Shown here in pieces: positions 1 to 6,600 of a DNA stretch of 16,316 nt (position 1 is its first letter; the number at the start of each line of letters is the position of its first letter). The stretch lies in contig JAPHSC010000267.1 of assembly GCA_026193125.1 (NCBI GenBank), positions 1 through 16,316 of the forward strand, read 5' to 3'. Under the pieces are notes generated by a model that saw only the letters and a program-made list of their open reading frames with translations, ran no database searches and was not told the DNA's origin. Source of the DNA: Gammaproteobacteria bacterium. Lineage in GTDB: Bacteria > Pseudomonadota > Gammaproteobacteria > Steroidobacterales > BM003. The position numbers and the translations under genes were made by a program.

Positions 1-571
1 CCCCGGGGCACACGGCGTTGACACGAATTCCCTGCCTGGCATGGTCCATGGCCATGGCCTTGGTCAGCATCACCACCGCGCCCTTGCTGGCACAATACGC
101 AGCCGCCTCGGGAGCACCAACAAGACCCCAGTCGGAAGCAATGTTCACGATGCTGCCCGAGCCCTGTTCTACCATCACACGCAGGGCCGCGCGCGAGGTA
201 TAGAATGTGCCGTCCACGTTCACAGCCATGGTTTCGCGCCAGATTTCGTCGCTGGTCTGGAGCGTGGACGCGGCCTTGCAGACGCCGGCACTGTTGACCA
301 GCACGTCTAATCGCCGCAAACGTTGTGTACAGTCTTGCACCAGTGCCTGGCAGAATCCCGCGTCTCGAATATCGCCGGCGATGAACTCCGCCATCCCACC
401 CGCGTCTCGAATCTGGTCGCGTAGAGCCAGACCTCGTTGCTCATCCCGGCCACTGAGCATCAATGCGGCGCCACAGCTGGCCAACTTCAGCGCACTTGCC
501 AGGCCAATACCCGAGGTTGCCCCGGTCACCAGAGCCACTTTCCCGCTAAAATCTCTCAATATCTCATTCAC
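1..571 (-). CDS. SDR-family NAD(P)-dependent oxidoreductase, C-terminus cut by window edge
   Basis: Reading the minus strand from a GTG at 571 gives an open frame to the window edge with all hallmarks of a classical short-chain dehydrogenase/reductase. The N-terminal Rossmann cofactor motif reads VTGATSGIG. NSAG follows in mid-protein, then the catalytic Ser region SIVNIAS, the YCASK active-site Tyr/Lys, and RVNAVCPG near the truncated end. Such enzymes are cytosolic and oxidise or reduce alcohols and ketones with NAD(P)(H); the substrate cannot be told from sequence. The frame is closed upstream by TAA at 605-607 and holds no ATG before the Rossmann motif. The start is therefore GTG 571 or TTG 559 (the latter leaves about six residues before GKVALVTG, typical of the family); neither has a clear Shine-Dalgarno. 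Its link to the glucan genes, if any, is unknown. Family call is firm; start and substrate are not. Confidence 0.9.
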   Translation of the reverse strand, partial: MNEILRDFSGKVALVTGATSGIGLASALKLASCGAALMLSGRDEQRGLALRDQIRDAGGMAEFIAGDIRDAGFCQALVQDCTQRLRRLDVLVNSAGVCKAASTLQTSDEIWRETMAVNVDGTFYTSRAALRVMVEQGSGSIVNIASDWGLVGAPEAAAYCASKGAVVMLTKAMAMDHARQGIRVNAVCPG

Positions 572-785
572 CCGGACCGGCCAGATAACATCAGTTGTGG
601 TTGATTACATCCAATCCCGACAACACCACTTGGCGAATACCGCCTTCAGCAACGACAGTATGCTCTTCCAGCAGCGACGCAGCCAAGAGTACTCCTGGAT
701 GCGAAATGCTTATCGTCTATCGACGTGCGTCAATAAGTGCAAGGCAACGAGGTCCGGGCGATCCAGGCAAGCACCGCGAGAGCCG

Positions 786-1010
786 CTATGCAGCCTGTCC
801 AATCAGGCGGCGCTTCCAGCGCCAGCCGTGACTTTCCCCGTCACAGTCATCTTCCGCACCGGTATCGCGCTCCGATTTCTGCGGGTCGTACTGCTCCTGA
901 ATAATGCGATTGCTGGCAATGGCGGGGGCTACCGCGAACGACGCGATCACCCGCATGCCACCCAGACTAAAGGTGAAGGCATCATGTGCAGTTTTGGCTT
1001 TGTTGTACAT
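786..1010 (-). CDS. Small unknown protein, 74 residues
   Basis: This 74-residue open frame is not recognised as a known family. ATG 1010 is chosen because a GGGAGAG ribosome binding site lies six bases upstream, the best one in this part of the window. The frame can be extended to 1145, but the extra residues are Pro/Arg-rich and lack such a site. The product has a moderately hydrophobic stretch at about residues 12-33 (FTFSLGGMR then VIASFAVAPAIAS), possibly a weak membrane segment or signal-like region. A charged, acidic middle (DTGAEDDCDGES) and a basic tail (WRWKRR) follow. It lies 131 bases downstream of the LysR gene on the same strand and could be co-transcribed with it. No function can be given. 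Whether it is expressed is uncertain. Confidence 0.45.
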   Translation of the reverse strand: MYNKAKTAHDAFTFSLGGMRVIASFAVAPAIASNRIIQEQYDPQKSERDTGAEDDCDGESHGWRWKRRLIGQAA

Positions 1011-1016
1011 GGTTTT

Positions 1017-1023
1017 CTCTCCC
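1017..1023 (-). promoter_or_regulatory. Ribosome binding site that sets the start of the 74-residue gene
   Basis: On the minus strand GGGAGAG is followed by AAAACC and ATG (1010-1008). This is a near-ideal Shine-Dalgarno at six-base spacing. It is the main reason to treat the small frame as a gene and to reject the longer N-terminal extension. Confidence 0.55.
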
Positions 1024-1141
1024 TGTGGAAACCTATGCTTCGGCGGTTTAACGGCTGCCCTCAGCAGACCATTGCGCAAAAGATAGTGGGTGTAGGGAAA
1101 GGTCGCAAACGGGTATTGTTCAGCTCTGGGTTGAGAAAATT

Positions 1142-2035
1142 TCACGGATCATTGGCGAAATTCTCCAGTATCCAGTCCCGCAGGCGAATGATGCTCTCAT
1201 CCTCGGCTCGGCTCTCTGTCCAGACAAGATAGTAACTGGCGTCCGTAACCAGTTCCTTCTTGAACAGTCGAACAATGCTCCCCTCGTCGAACCAAAGGTT
1301 CCCGATCGGCACAGGTACCAGCGCCGCGCCAATACCCTGTTGAGCCGCCCGGACCACGGCAATCATCGAGTCGAGCCGGATGACCTTGCTGTTGTCCGGA
1401 AGTCGAATGCCCGAGGCGCTCGCCCATTGCGCCCAGGCCCTAGGGTGAGATTCATGCACTATTATCGGGAACTCGCTAACGATCTTCTTGTTTTTAACTT
1501 CCATTTTCTGCATGAATTCAGGCGAGCCTCCAGGCACTACTCTCAGCGGGAACAGCATGTGTGAAGGCATATTTGACGGCGCTGACCGAAATAACCGAAT
1601 CGACAGATCTGAATCCGGAGGATGCTTCTCCGCAGACTCGTCACTCGTGCCTACCTGGATATCGATCTCGGGGTGCCTCGCAGTAAATTCACTCAGGCGT
1701 GGGACGAAGTACTCGCTTGCGAAAAACGGTTGCACAGAAATCCGAATCGAACTGATGGAAGCGCCCTTTTTGTACCTTGCCGTCACGCTATCCAGTTGCT
1801 CAATCAGCGGGCTGACGTCTTGGTATAGTGATCTTCCGGAATTCGTCAGACTCAGCTCCCGGCCGGTGCGATCAAACAGAGGCTCGCCCAGCTCCTCCTC
1901 AAGACTCTTGATCTGATGACTGACTGCCGAAGGAGTGATAAACAGCTCTTCGGCTGCGGTGCGGAAGCTCTCGTACCTGGCGGCAACGCAAAAAGTCCGC
2001 AACCCGCGCAAAGAAACCTTAGGTTTGTTGATCAT
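1142..2035 (-). CDS. LysR-family transcriptional regulator (GcvA-like)
   Basis: A 297-residue protein of normal LysR length. Residues about 9-68 form the winged helix-turn-helix, with the family pattern LRTFCVAARYESFRTAAEEL, then ITPSAVSHQIKSLEEELG and LFDRTGRELSLTNSG. This is the GcvA/AmpR-like form in which SAVSHQI is the recognition helix. Residues about 90-297 form the periplasmic-binding-protein-like effector domain (SIRISVQPFFASEYFVPRLSEF at its start), which senses a small molecule. It is a cytosolic DNA-binding protein, usually tetrameric. It lies 103 bases downstream of the GH3 gene on the same strand, so read-through is possible, but nothing ties it to glucan control. No strong Shine-Dalgarno precedes ATG 2035. 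Target genes are unknown; the SDR gene downstream is one candidate. Confidence 0.93.
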   Translation of the reverse strand: MINKPKVSLRGLRTFCVAARYESFRTAAEELFITPSAVSHQIKSLEEELGEPLFDRTGRELSLTNSGRSLYQDVSPLIEQLDSVTARYKKGASISSIRISVQPFFASEYFVPRLSEFTARHPEIDIQVGTSDESAEKHPPDSDLSIRLFRSAPSNMPSHMLFPLRVVPGGSPEFMQKMEVKNKKIVSEFPIIVHESHPRAWAQWASASGIRLPDNSKVIRLDSMIAVVRAAQQGIGAALVPVPIGNLWFDEGSIVRLFKKELVTDASYYLVWTESRAEDESIIRLRDWILENFANDP

Positions 2036-2138
2036 GGTGGATCACTTGACACCTGCTGCGGGAAATGCGGCAGTGCGGCAATGAGAGTCAATAGCGCTGT
2101 AACTCGCGTGGATTGGTTCATCGTTGTGATCCAGAAAA

Positions 2139-4361
2139 TCATTCGCTTGCGACGAGCCGGAACTCGGTTCGCAGCGACGCTGTCGAACTGCCGCCTATCC
2201 AGGCATGAAACAGACCGGGCTCGGTTACCACGCTCATGTCACGTCCGTAAAACGCGAGATCGTTCGTATGCAGGTCAAACTCGACCACGACAGCTTGCCC
2301 TGGCTCGAGGTTCACGCGCCGAAAGCCCTTTAGCTCCCTTACGGGACGCGTGACACTACCCACGAGGTCACGAATATAGAGCTGCACGACTTCCACTGCA
2401 GCAACTTGCCCGACGTTACTTACCTCAGCACTGATGGTCACCGTGTCGCCGATCCGAATTTCATGCGCGCTGGTGCAGATGTGCTTGTATTCGAACTTGG
2501 CATAGGAAAGGCCATAACCAAATGGAAACAGTGGCGTGTAGCCGGCGTCCAGATGAAACGAGGTCATCCCCAGCGACACCTGTGGTGCAAAGGTATTGAT
2601 ATCGTCGATGTGTACGATCCCTTCTGGAGAGGGCGGTTTGCCGGTGTTCTTCTGACTGTAATAGATTGGGATCTGGCCGACCATGCGTGGAAATGTTGAG
2701 GGCAACTTGCCTGATGGCGATTCAAGGCCGAACAATAGATCCGCTATTGCCGCCCCCCCCATCGTTCCCGGATGCCACGCAAATAGAATCGCGTCAACAT
2801 TATCCAGGATGTTGGCCAAGGTCAGCGGTCTGCCAGCCAGGATCACCACGATCACGGGTTTGCCGGCCTCGCGAATGCGTTGTACGAGTTCCCCCTGGGC
2901 GCCAGGCAGACCGATGTCGGCTCGCGAGTGCGCTTCCCCGGACAGGATCGACTCCTCCCCAAGGAAAAGAATGGTTACATCCGATTCTCGCGCCAGCTGA
3001 ACGGCTTCTGCGAATTCCTCGCTTGCCCTGCTCCGGGAGGTTTCCATGGCGCGCAGATATCGGATGTCTACATCGGGGCTGACCAGGCTGCGTATTGCGT
3101 TCAGCGGCGTAATACTGAGCCCGGCATCGCCGTCGAAAATCCATGTACCCAGTTGCTCGTATGGCGCGTCAGCCAGCGGTCCGATGACGGCGACCGAGCG
3201 AAGCTTATCCGCAGATAGCGGCAGCAGGCCCCCAGCGTTCTTCAGCATGACCACACTTTGCAGCGCCAAAGTCTTTGCCGTCCCCAGAGCGTGCTCGTTC
3301 GCGATGGGAGGGAGCGCACCTGGGTCGGTATAAGCATTCTCGAACAGGCCGAGACGGAACTTGGCGCGCAGAATGTTGGCGGCAGCCGCATCGATAGTAG
3401 TTATGCTTAGGCGTCCTTCCTCCACCAGTGAGGCAATATGGTTGGCATAGGAGTCGCCTGCCATTTCCATGTCAACACCCGCAGTAACGGCTTCGTACGC
3501 AGACTCCCGATCATTCTCTGTCAGACCATGAATCTGCAGTTGTCGAACCGAATCCCAGTCGCTCACCACGAAACCGTCAAAACTCCACTCGTCTCGCAGG
3601 ATCTGCCTAAGCAAAAATTCATTGCCAGTTCCAGGCACTCCGTTGAGATCGCTAAACGATGTCATTATCGAGACGACACCCCGATCCACTGCTGACTTGA
3701 AAGGTCTCAGGTAAACATTGCGCAACTCGCTCTCGGGAATATTCGTAGTTGCATAGTCACGGCCACTCTCTACGGCACCATAGCCGGCGAAGTGCTTCGC
3801 GCAAGCTGCTATCGAACCTGGCGCAGACAGATCATCACCCTGGAAGCCCTCAACCATCGCGACAGCCATTTCGCTTGCCAGGAACACGTCCTCACCCAGG
3901 CTCTCGGCAATGCGTCCCCAACGAGGGTCACGTGATATGTCCATCATCGGGGCAAACGTCCAATTGACGCCAGTCGTCGCAGCCTCAAGAGCGGAAATCT
4001 GCGCCGCTGTGGTGGCCAACCCGGGGTTCCAGGTGGCTGCCTGTCCAAGCGGGATGGGCATCACTGTCTTGAAGCCATGGATGACGTCGCGACCCACCAG
4101 CAGCGGAATGCCAAGCCGGCTCTCCTCCACAGCAATGCGCTGCAATTCGTTTACCACTTTCAGGTCGACCACATTAAGCACCGAGCCGATAAGACCGGCC
4201 CGCAGCCCGTCCGCAAGATAGTCCGGGGCATAACCCTCACTGGCATTGAACTGGCTCATCTGGCCGACTTTCTCGGCTAACGTCATTTTTGCCAGCAAGG
4301 CCTTTACCCGTTGCTCTACGTTCCATACGTTGGCGGGCGGATTTACAATGGAGGCGTTCAT
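2139..4361 (-). CDS. GH3 beta-glucosidase (BglX-like), no signal peptide
   Basis: A glycoside hydrolase family 3 enzyme removing terminal beta-linked glucose from oligosaccharides by a retaining mechanism. With ATG 4361 it has 740 residues. The frame is open to ATG 4481 and ATG 4403 also exists. 4361 is preferred because the protein then begins just before the conserved opening KMTLAEKVGQM, while the extension is non-conserved in style and overlaps hairpins; no start has a strong ribosome site. Domain 1, a TIM-like barrel (about 1-340), carries KHFAGYG and the nucleophile Asp268 in FVVSDWDSV. Domain 2 (about 360-600) carries the probable acid/base Glu476 in SGEAHSR. A fibronectin-III-like C-domain (about 640-715) starts near VSNVGQVAAVEVVQLY. 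No secretion signal is seen, so a cytoplasmic role is inferred: finishing oligosaccharides imported by the divergent GPH transporter. A run of eight G (coding strand) at 2753-2760 is noteworthy. Exact linkage preference is unknown. Confidence 0.94.
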   Translation of the reverse strand: MNASIVNPPANVWNVEQRVKALLAKMTLAEKVGQMSQFNASEGYAPDYLADGLRAGLIGSVLNVVDLKVVNELQRIAVEESRLGIPLLVGRDVIHGFKTVMPIPLGQAATWNPGLATTAAQISALEAATTGVNWTFAPMMDISRDPRWGRIAESLGEDVFLASEMAVAMVEGFQGDDLSAPGSIAACAKHFAGYGAVESGRDYATTNIPESELRNVYLRPFKSAVDRGVVSIMTSFSDLNGVPGTGNEFLLRQILRDEWSFDGFVVSDWDSVRQLQIHGLTENDRESAYEAVTAGVDMEMAGDSYANHIASLVEEGRLSITTIDAAAANILRAKFRLGLFENAYTDPGALPPIANEHALGTAKTLALQSVVMLKNAGGLLPLSADKLRSVAVIGPLADAPYEQLGTWIFDGDAGLSITPLNAIRSLVSPDVDIRYLRAMETSRSRASEEFAEAVQLARESDVTILFLGEESILSGEAHSRADIGLPGAQGELVQRIREAGKPVIVVILAGRPLTLANILDNVDAILFAWHPGTMGGAAIADLLFGLESPSGKLPSTFPRMVGQIPIYYSQKNTGKPPSPEGIVHIDDINTFAPQVSLGMTSFHLDAGYTPLFPFGYGLSYAKFEYKHICTSAHEIRIGDTVTISAEVSNVGQVAAVEVVQLYIRDLVGSVTRPVRELKGFRRVNLEPGQAVVVEFDLHTNDLAFYGRDMSVVTEPGLFHAWIGGSSTASLRTEFRLVASE

Positions 4362-4410
4362 AAATGATTTAACCGCAGGCCGCAAAAAACAACCATCATA
4401 CATCGACGCG

Positions 4411-4434
4411 AAAAACGGGGAGGGACCCGCCCCG
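4411..4434 (-). terminator. Terminator-like hairpin inside the GH3 leader
   Basis: Read on the minus strand, CGGGG (4434-4430) pairs with CCCCG (4420-4416) around a short GGG/CCC-containing loop, and TTTTT (4415-4411) follows at once. This is the shape of a rho-independent terminator, upstream of the GH3 start at 4361 and in its direction of transcription. The stem has only five bp before a C-T mismatch, so it may be weak. Its position suggests attenuation. Chance occurrence in GC-rich DNA cannot be excluded. Confidence 0.4.
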
Positions 4435-4448
4435 GTATTTTGGACTAA

Positions 4449-4477
4449 GCCCGGTTGTGACTCCCCTGCAACCGGGC
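4449..4477. repeat. Perfect 9-bp inverted repeat (hairpin) in the GH3 leader
   Basis: GCCCGGTTG (4449-4457) and CAACCGGGC (4469-4477) are perfect inverted copies around an 11-base loop. In GH3 mRNA this would be a stable hairpin just before the terminator-like one. Its loop reads CAGGGGAGTCA on the minus strand, and GGGGAG is exactly complementary to CTCCCC in the 3' arm of the terminator-like hairpin. The two elements could therefore interact. Confidence 0.6.
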
Positions 4478-4602
4478 ACAAGCTATCTAAGAGTCAGGTC
4501 GAACCGGACGCCTTCGCGCCTTGCCGCCCTGCCCCGAAACTGCGACACCAGCGCTCACAGCCGGCCTCTGTGCATTGCCACTAATAGCGTTGCCCTGAAT
4601 CG

Positions 4603-4631
4603 TTTTTAACAAGAATTGACAACGCTGTCAA
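4603..4631 (-). promoter_or_regulatory. Probable promoter toward the GH3 gene
   Basis: On the minus strand the -35 hexamer TTGACA (4631-4626) lies 17 bases from TAAAAA (4608-4603), which matches TATAAT at four of six positions. The -35 sits inside the LacI-type operator, so repressor binding should block it. The predicted transcript has a leader of about 240 bases. Confidence 0.45.
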
Positions 4632-4632
4632 T
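4615..4632. promoter_or_regulatory. LacI-family-type operator
   Basis: The near-palindrome has arms ATTGACA and TGTCAAT around ACGC. Its core TGACAACGCTGTCA has the central CG and even symmetry typical of LacI/GalR-family sites. It lies between the GH3 and transporter genes and overlaps -35 hexamers of both. The LacI-family protein encoded at 12138-13193 is the natural candidate to bind it; this pairing is inference. No second clear copy was found upstream of 6598, 12138, 15049 or 15817. Confidence 0.72.
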
Positions 4633-4644
4633 TTGATGGAGGAT
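4616..4644 (+). promoter_or_regulatory. Possible promoter toward the GPH transporter
   Basis: A consensus TTGACA -35 (4616-4621) overlaps the operator. At 17-base spacing the -10 is GAGGAT (4639-4644), matching only three of six consensus positions. The -35 is convincing and the -10 is not. An activator, or a start further downstream, remains possible. Confidence 0.35.
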
Positions 4645-4688
4645 TGGGTCTGATTTAAAGAAGCCGGCACCTCGGGATAAGAGCTAAA

Positions 4689-6146
4689 ATGAGCCACGGT
4701 ACCCATTATCAAACGGCACCCGAAGACAGGATCCCGCCCCTTCAAAAGGTGGTCTACGGACTCGGAGCATTCGTCAATAACCTGCTCGCCTCGGCTATCG
4801 GCGGTATGGTCATTGTCTTGAATCTGGGCCTCGGTATGAATCCCGCGCTGGTTGGCCTGGTAAGTGCACTGCCACGCTTGACCGATGCACTCACCGATCC
4901 CTTGATGGGTTACATTTCCGACAACACGAAAACACGATGGGGTCGTCGCCGACCTTACATTTTCCTGGGTGCAATCGCGGTCGGCATAATTTTCGCACTG
5001 TTGTGGCAACTGCCCGCTGGCAAGACCCAGGCATTCTATTTCTGGTATTTCCTCGTCGGCTCCCTGATTTTTTACCTTGCCTACACGATGTTTGCCACGC
5101 CCTGGGTTGCCATGGGCTACGAGCTGACGCCTGATTACCACGAACGTACCCGTCTGATGGGCGTGCAGAACTTTATTGGTCAGCTTGCCTATGTAATTGC
5201 GCCCTGGTTCCTGCTGATCATGCAAACCGAACGCTGGTTCGACAATATGGTTGACGGGGCGGCGGGCCTGGCAATCATTATCGGTGTCGTGGTCGTAGTT
5301 ATCGGTGTTCTGCCGGCCATCTTCCTGCGAGAACGCCTCAAGGCTATCGCAGTGGCGGAGGCTACCGTCAAACGGCTGGAACCCGCGAGCGCCAGTGCTG
5401 CCATGTGGCGCAGCATCAAGTCTTTTCTGAATGGTTTCGCGACCAGCCTGAAATTCAAGCCGTTTCTAAAATTGTGTGCGGCGACATTTCTGGTATTCAA
5501 CGGCTTCATGCTGATTGCGTCGTTCCAGTTTTACGTCATTATTTACTACGTCTTTGGAGGCGACACCGTTGAGGGTGCAAGGTATGCGGGTTACTCCGGA
5601 ACACTGGGGGCAATCTCGACCTTCTGCGTTATCGTCTTCGTGACCTGGCTCGGCACGAAACTGGGTAAGCGGCGTGCGTTCTTCGTCACCACCGGTATTT
5701 CGATGGTTGGCTATGCGCTGAAGTGGGTCTGTTACAACCCCGATATTCCCTGGCTTCTGCTGCTGCCTGCCCCGTTGATGGCATTTGGCCTTGGTGGCCT
5801 GTTCACGCTGATGCCCTCGATGATTGCCGATGTGGTGGACGCGGACGAGTTAAACACCCACGAGAGACGCGAGGGGATGTACGGCTCCATCTTCTGGTGG
5901 GTCGTCAAGCTCGGCATGGCGGCGGCGCTTGCTGCAGGCGGATTCCTTTTGAACGCGACCGGCTTTGAGGTAGAACTTGGGGGGGCCCAGGCGGAAAGCA
6001 CCATCTACCTGATGCGAATCTTTGATGCATTCGTGCCGTTCGTCGCTTCAGGCGTCGCGATCTGGGCGATCGCGACCTATTCGCTAACGGAGCAAAAGGC
6101 ACACGAAGTCCGCTTCCAACTCGAAGCGCGTCGCGGCAGCGCTTAG
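4689..6146 (+). CDS. MFS sugar transporter, GPH (glycoside-pentoside-hexuronide:cation symporter) family
   Basis: A 485-residue inner-membrane protein with about twelve hydrophobic segments, the usual GPH length. The family signature is clear at about residues 58-90: PRLTDALTDPLMGYISD then NTKTRWGRRRP. The first helix (YGLGAFVNNLLASAIGG), the TRLMGVQNFIGQLAYVIAPW stretch and the second-half motif WLGTKLGKRRAFF also fit. GPH carriers import glycosides with H+ or Na+. Here the likely cargo is beta-gluco-oligosaccharides, inferred from the divergent GH3 and downstream GH17/phosphorylase genes. The start is ATG 4689 with a weak AAGAG site five bases upstream. It is probably repressed through the operator at 4615-4632. 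A G7 run at 5979-5985 lies in the coding sequence. Transport direction and substrate are not shown by sequence alone. Confidence 0.92.
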   Translation: MSHGTHYQTAPEDRIPPLQKVVYGLGAFVNNLLASAIGGMVIVLNLGLGMNPALVGLVSALPRLTDALTDPLMGYISDNTKTRWGRRRPYIFLGAIAVGIIFALLWQLPAGKTQAFYFWYFLVGSLIFYLAYTMFATPWVAMGYELTPDYHERTRLMGVQNFIGQLAYVIAPWFLLIMQTERWFDNMVDGAAGLAIIIGVVVVVIGVLPAIFLRERLKAIAVAEATVKRLEPASASAAMWRSIKSFLNGFATSLKFKPFLKLCAATFLVFNGFMLIASFQFYVIIYYVFGGDTVEGARYAGYSGTLGAISTFCVIVFVTWLGTKLGKRRAFFVTTGISMVGYALKWVCYNPDIPWLLLLPAPLMAFGLGGLFTLMPSMIADVVDADELNTHERREGMYGSIFWWVVKLGMAAALAAGGFLLNATGFEVELGGAQAESTIYLMRIFDAFVPFVASGVAIWAIATYSLTEQKAHEVRFQLEARRGSA

Positions 6147-6597
6147 CAGGTTTACGCGTGTTGCAGAGCGCATCGAAGGGTCGCGGCGATGTGGCGATTT
6201 CAGTCATCCCCTCCGATCCCGTGTCATCCCGAGAGTCCGGTCACGTGCGAAGGGGGGTTGTCTTGAATTGTTGTGCCCACCTTGTATCTTTGGACAGCCT
6301 AGTCACTGGTCCTTGCACCGACCGGCCTGTCGAGCTTCACTCGCACTCGGTGGAGAAGCAGTGTAGCCAGCAAGGTAAAGGATCGGCACGAGACTGGAGT
6401 TTGATGTCCGCACAGGCAAATATTTTGAGGACGCACACGGCGGGCAGTTGGTCGCCAATTGGGATAATTAATGCCAACTACCCGTCGCCAACCCGACCCA
6501 CCCAGGTTCCGCCACTGACTGTCCGGCCGTCTGCAACTCGACTGACATTTGGTGCTTCGACCCGTTGGCGTCAATCGATAACTCCAGGGATTAGATC
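6147..6597 (+). other. 451-base gap between transporter and phosphorylase-like gene; no gene supported
   Basis: Open frames here (for example 6158-6601 plus and 6299-6574 minus) are rich in Pro, Ser, Thr and Arg, have no recognisable domain, and the plus one runs into the next gene's start. No T-run terminator or convincing -35/-10 pair was seen. The last part holds the ribosome site of the next gene (AGGGA, 6586-6590). A transcription start or an untranslated leader of the 6598 operon is expected here but could not be placed. Confidence 0.5.
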
Positions 6598-6600
6598 TTG
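6586..6600 (+). promoter_or_regulatory. Ribosome binding site and TTG start of the phosphorylase-like gene
   Basis: AGGGA (6586-6590) is followed by seven bases and TTG (6598-6600). No ATG occurs near the expected N-terminus; the protein then begins MNLYATEEHSVSGAFVDF. The good spacing supports the rare TTG start. Confidence 0.6.

Larger units (their letters stand above)
4362..4688. promoter_or_regulatory. Divergent control region between GH3 and the GPH transporter
   Basis: This 327-base gap separates two genes read away from each other. It holds a LacI-type near-palindrome (4615-4632), -35-like hexamers for both directions inside that palindrome, and, on the GH3 side, a leader of roughly 240 bases with two hairpins (4449-4477 and 4416-4434). 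The transporter side has a leader of about 40 bases and a weak AAGAG ribosome site at 4679-4683. No separate small gene is supported here. Confidence 0.7.

Noticed and set aside
809..823. GGCGCT/AGCGCC hairpin with a three-base loop as a terminator.
   Set aside because: It lies inside the end of the small coding frame and no T run follows on either strand.
207..1232. A 341-residue open frame on the plus strand.
   Set aside because: It runs antisense to the SDR, the small gene and the end of the LysR gene; its product is low-complexity Ser/Arg/Pro-rich with no domain, whereas the opposite strand shows clear SDR motifs.
2053..2073. Hairpin CTGCTGCG/TGCGGCAG between LysR and GH3 as terminator of GH3.
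   Set aside because: Its pairing depends on G-T wobbles on the plus strand that become mismatches on the minus strand, where the transcript would be, and no T run follows.
4362..4481. N-terminal extension of GH3 to ATG 4481 (780 residues).
   Set aside because: The added 40 residues are not a signal peptide and do not resemble GH3 N-termini; the region contains strong hairpins better explained as leader. Not fully excluded.
4581..5225. A 214-residue frame on the minus strand across the operator and the start of the transporter.
   Set aside because: It is antisense to the GPH signature region, has no recognisable domain, and would run through the divergent promoters.
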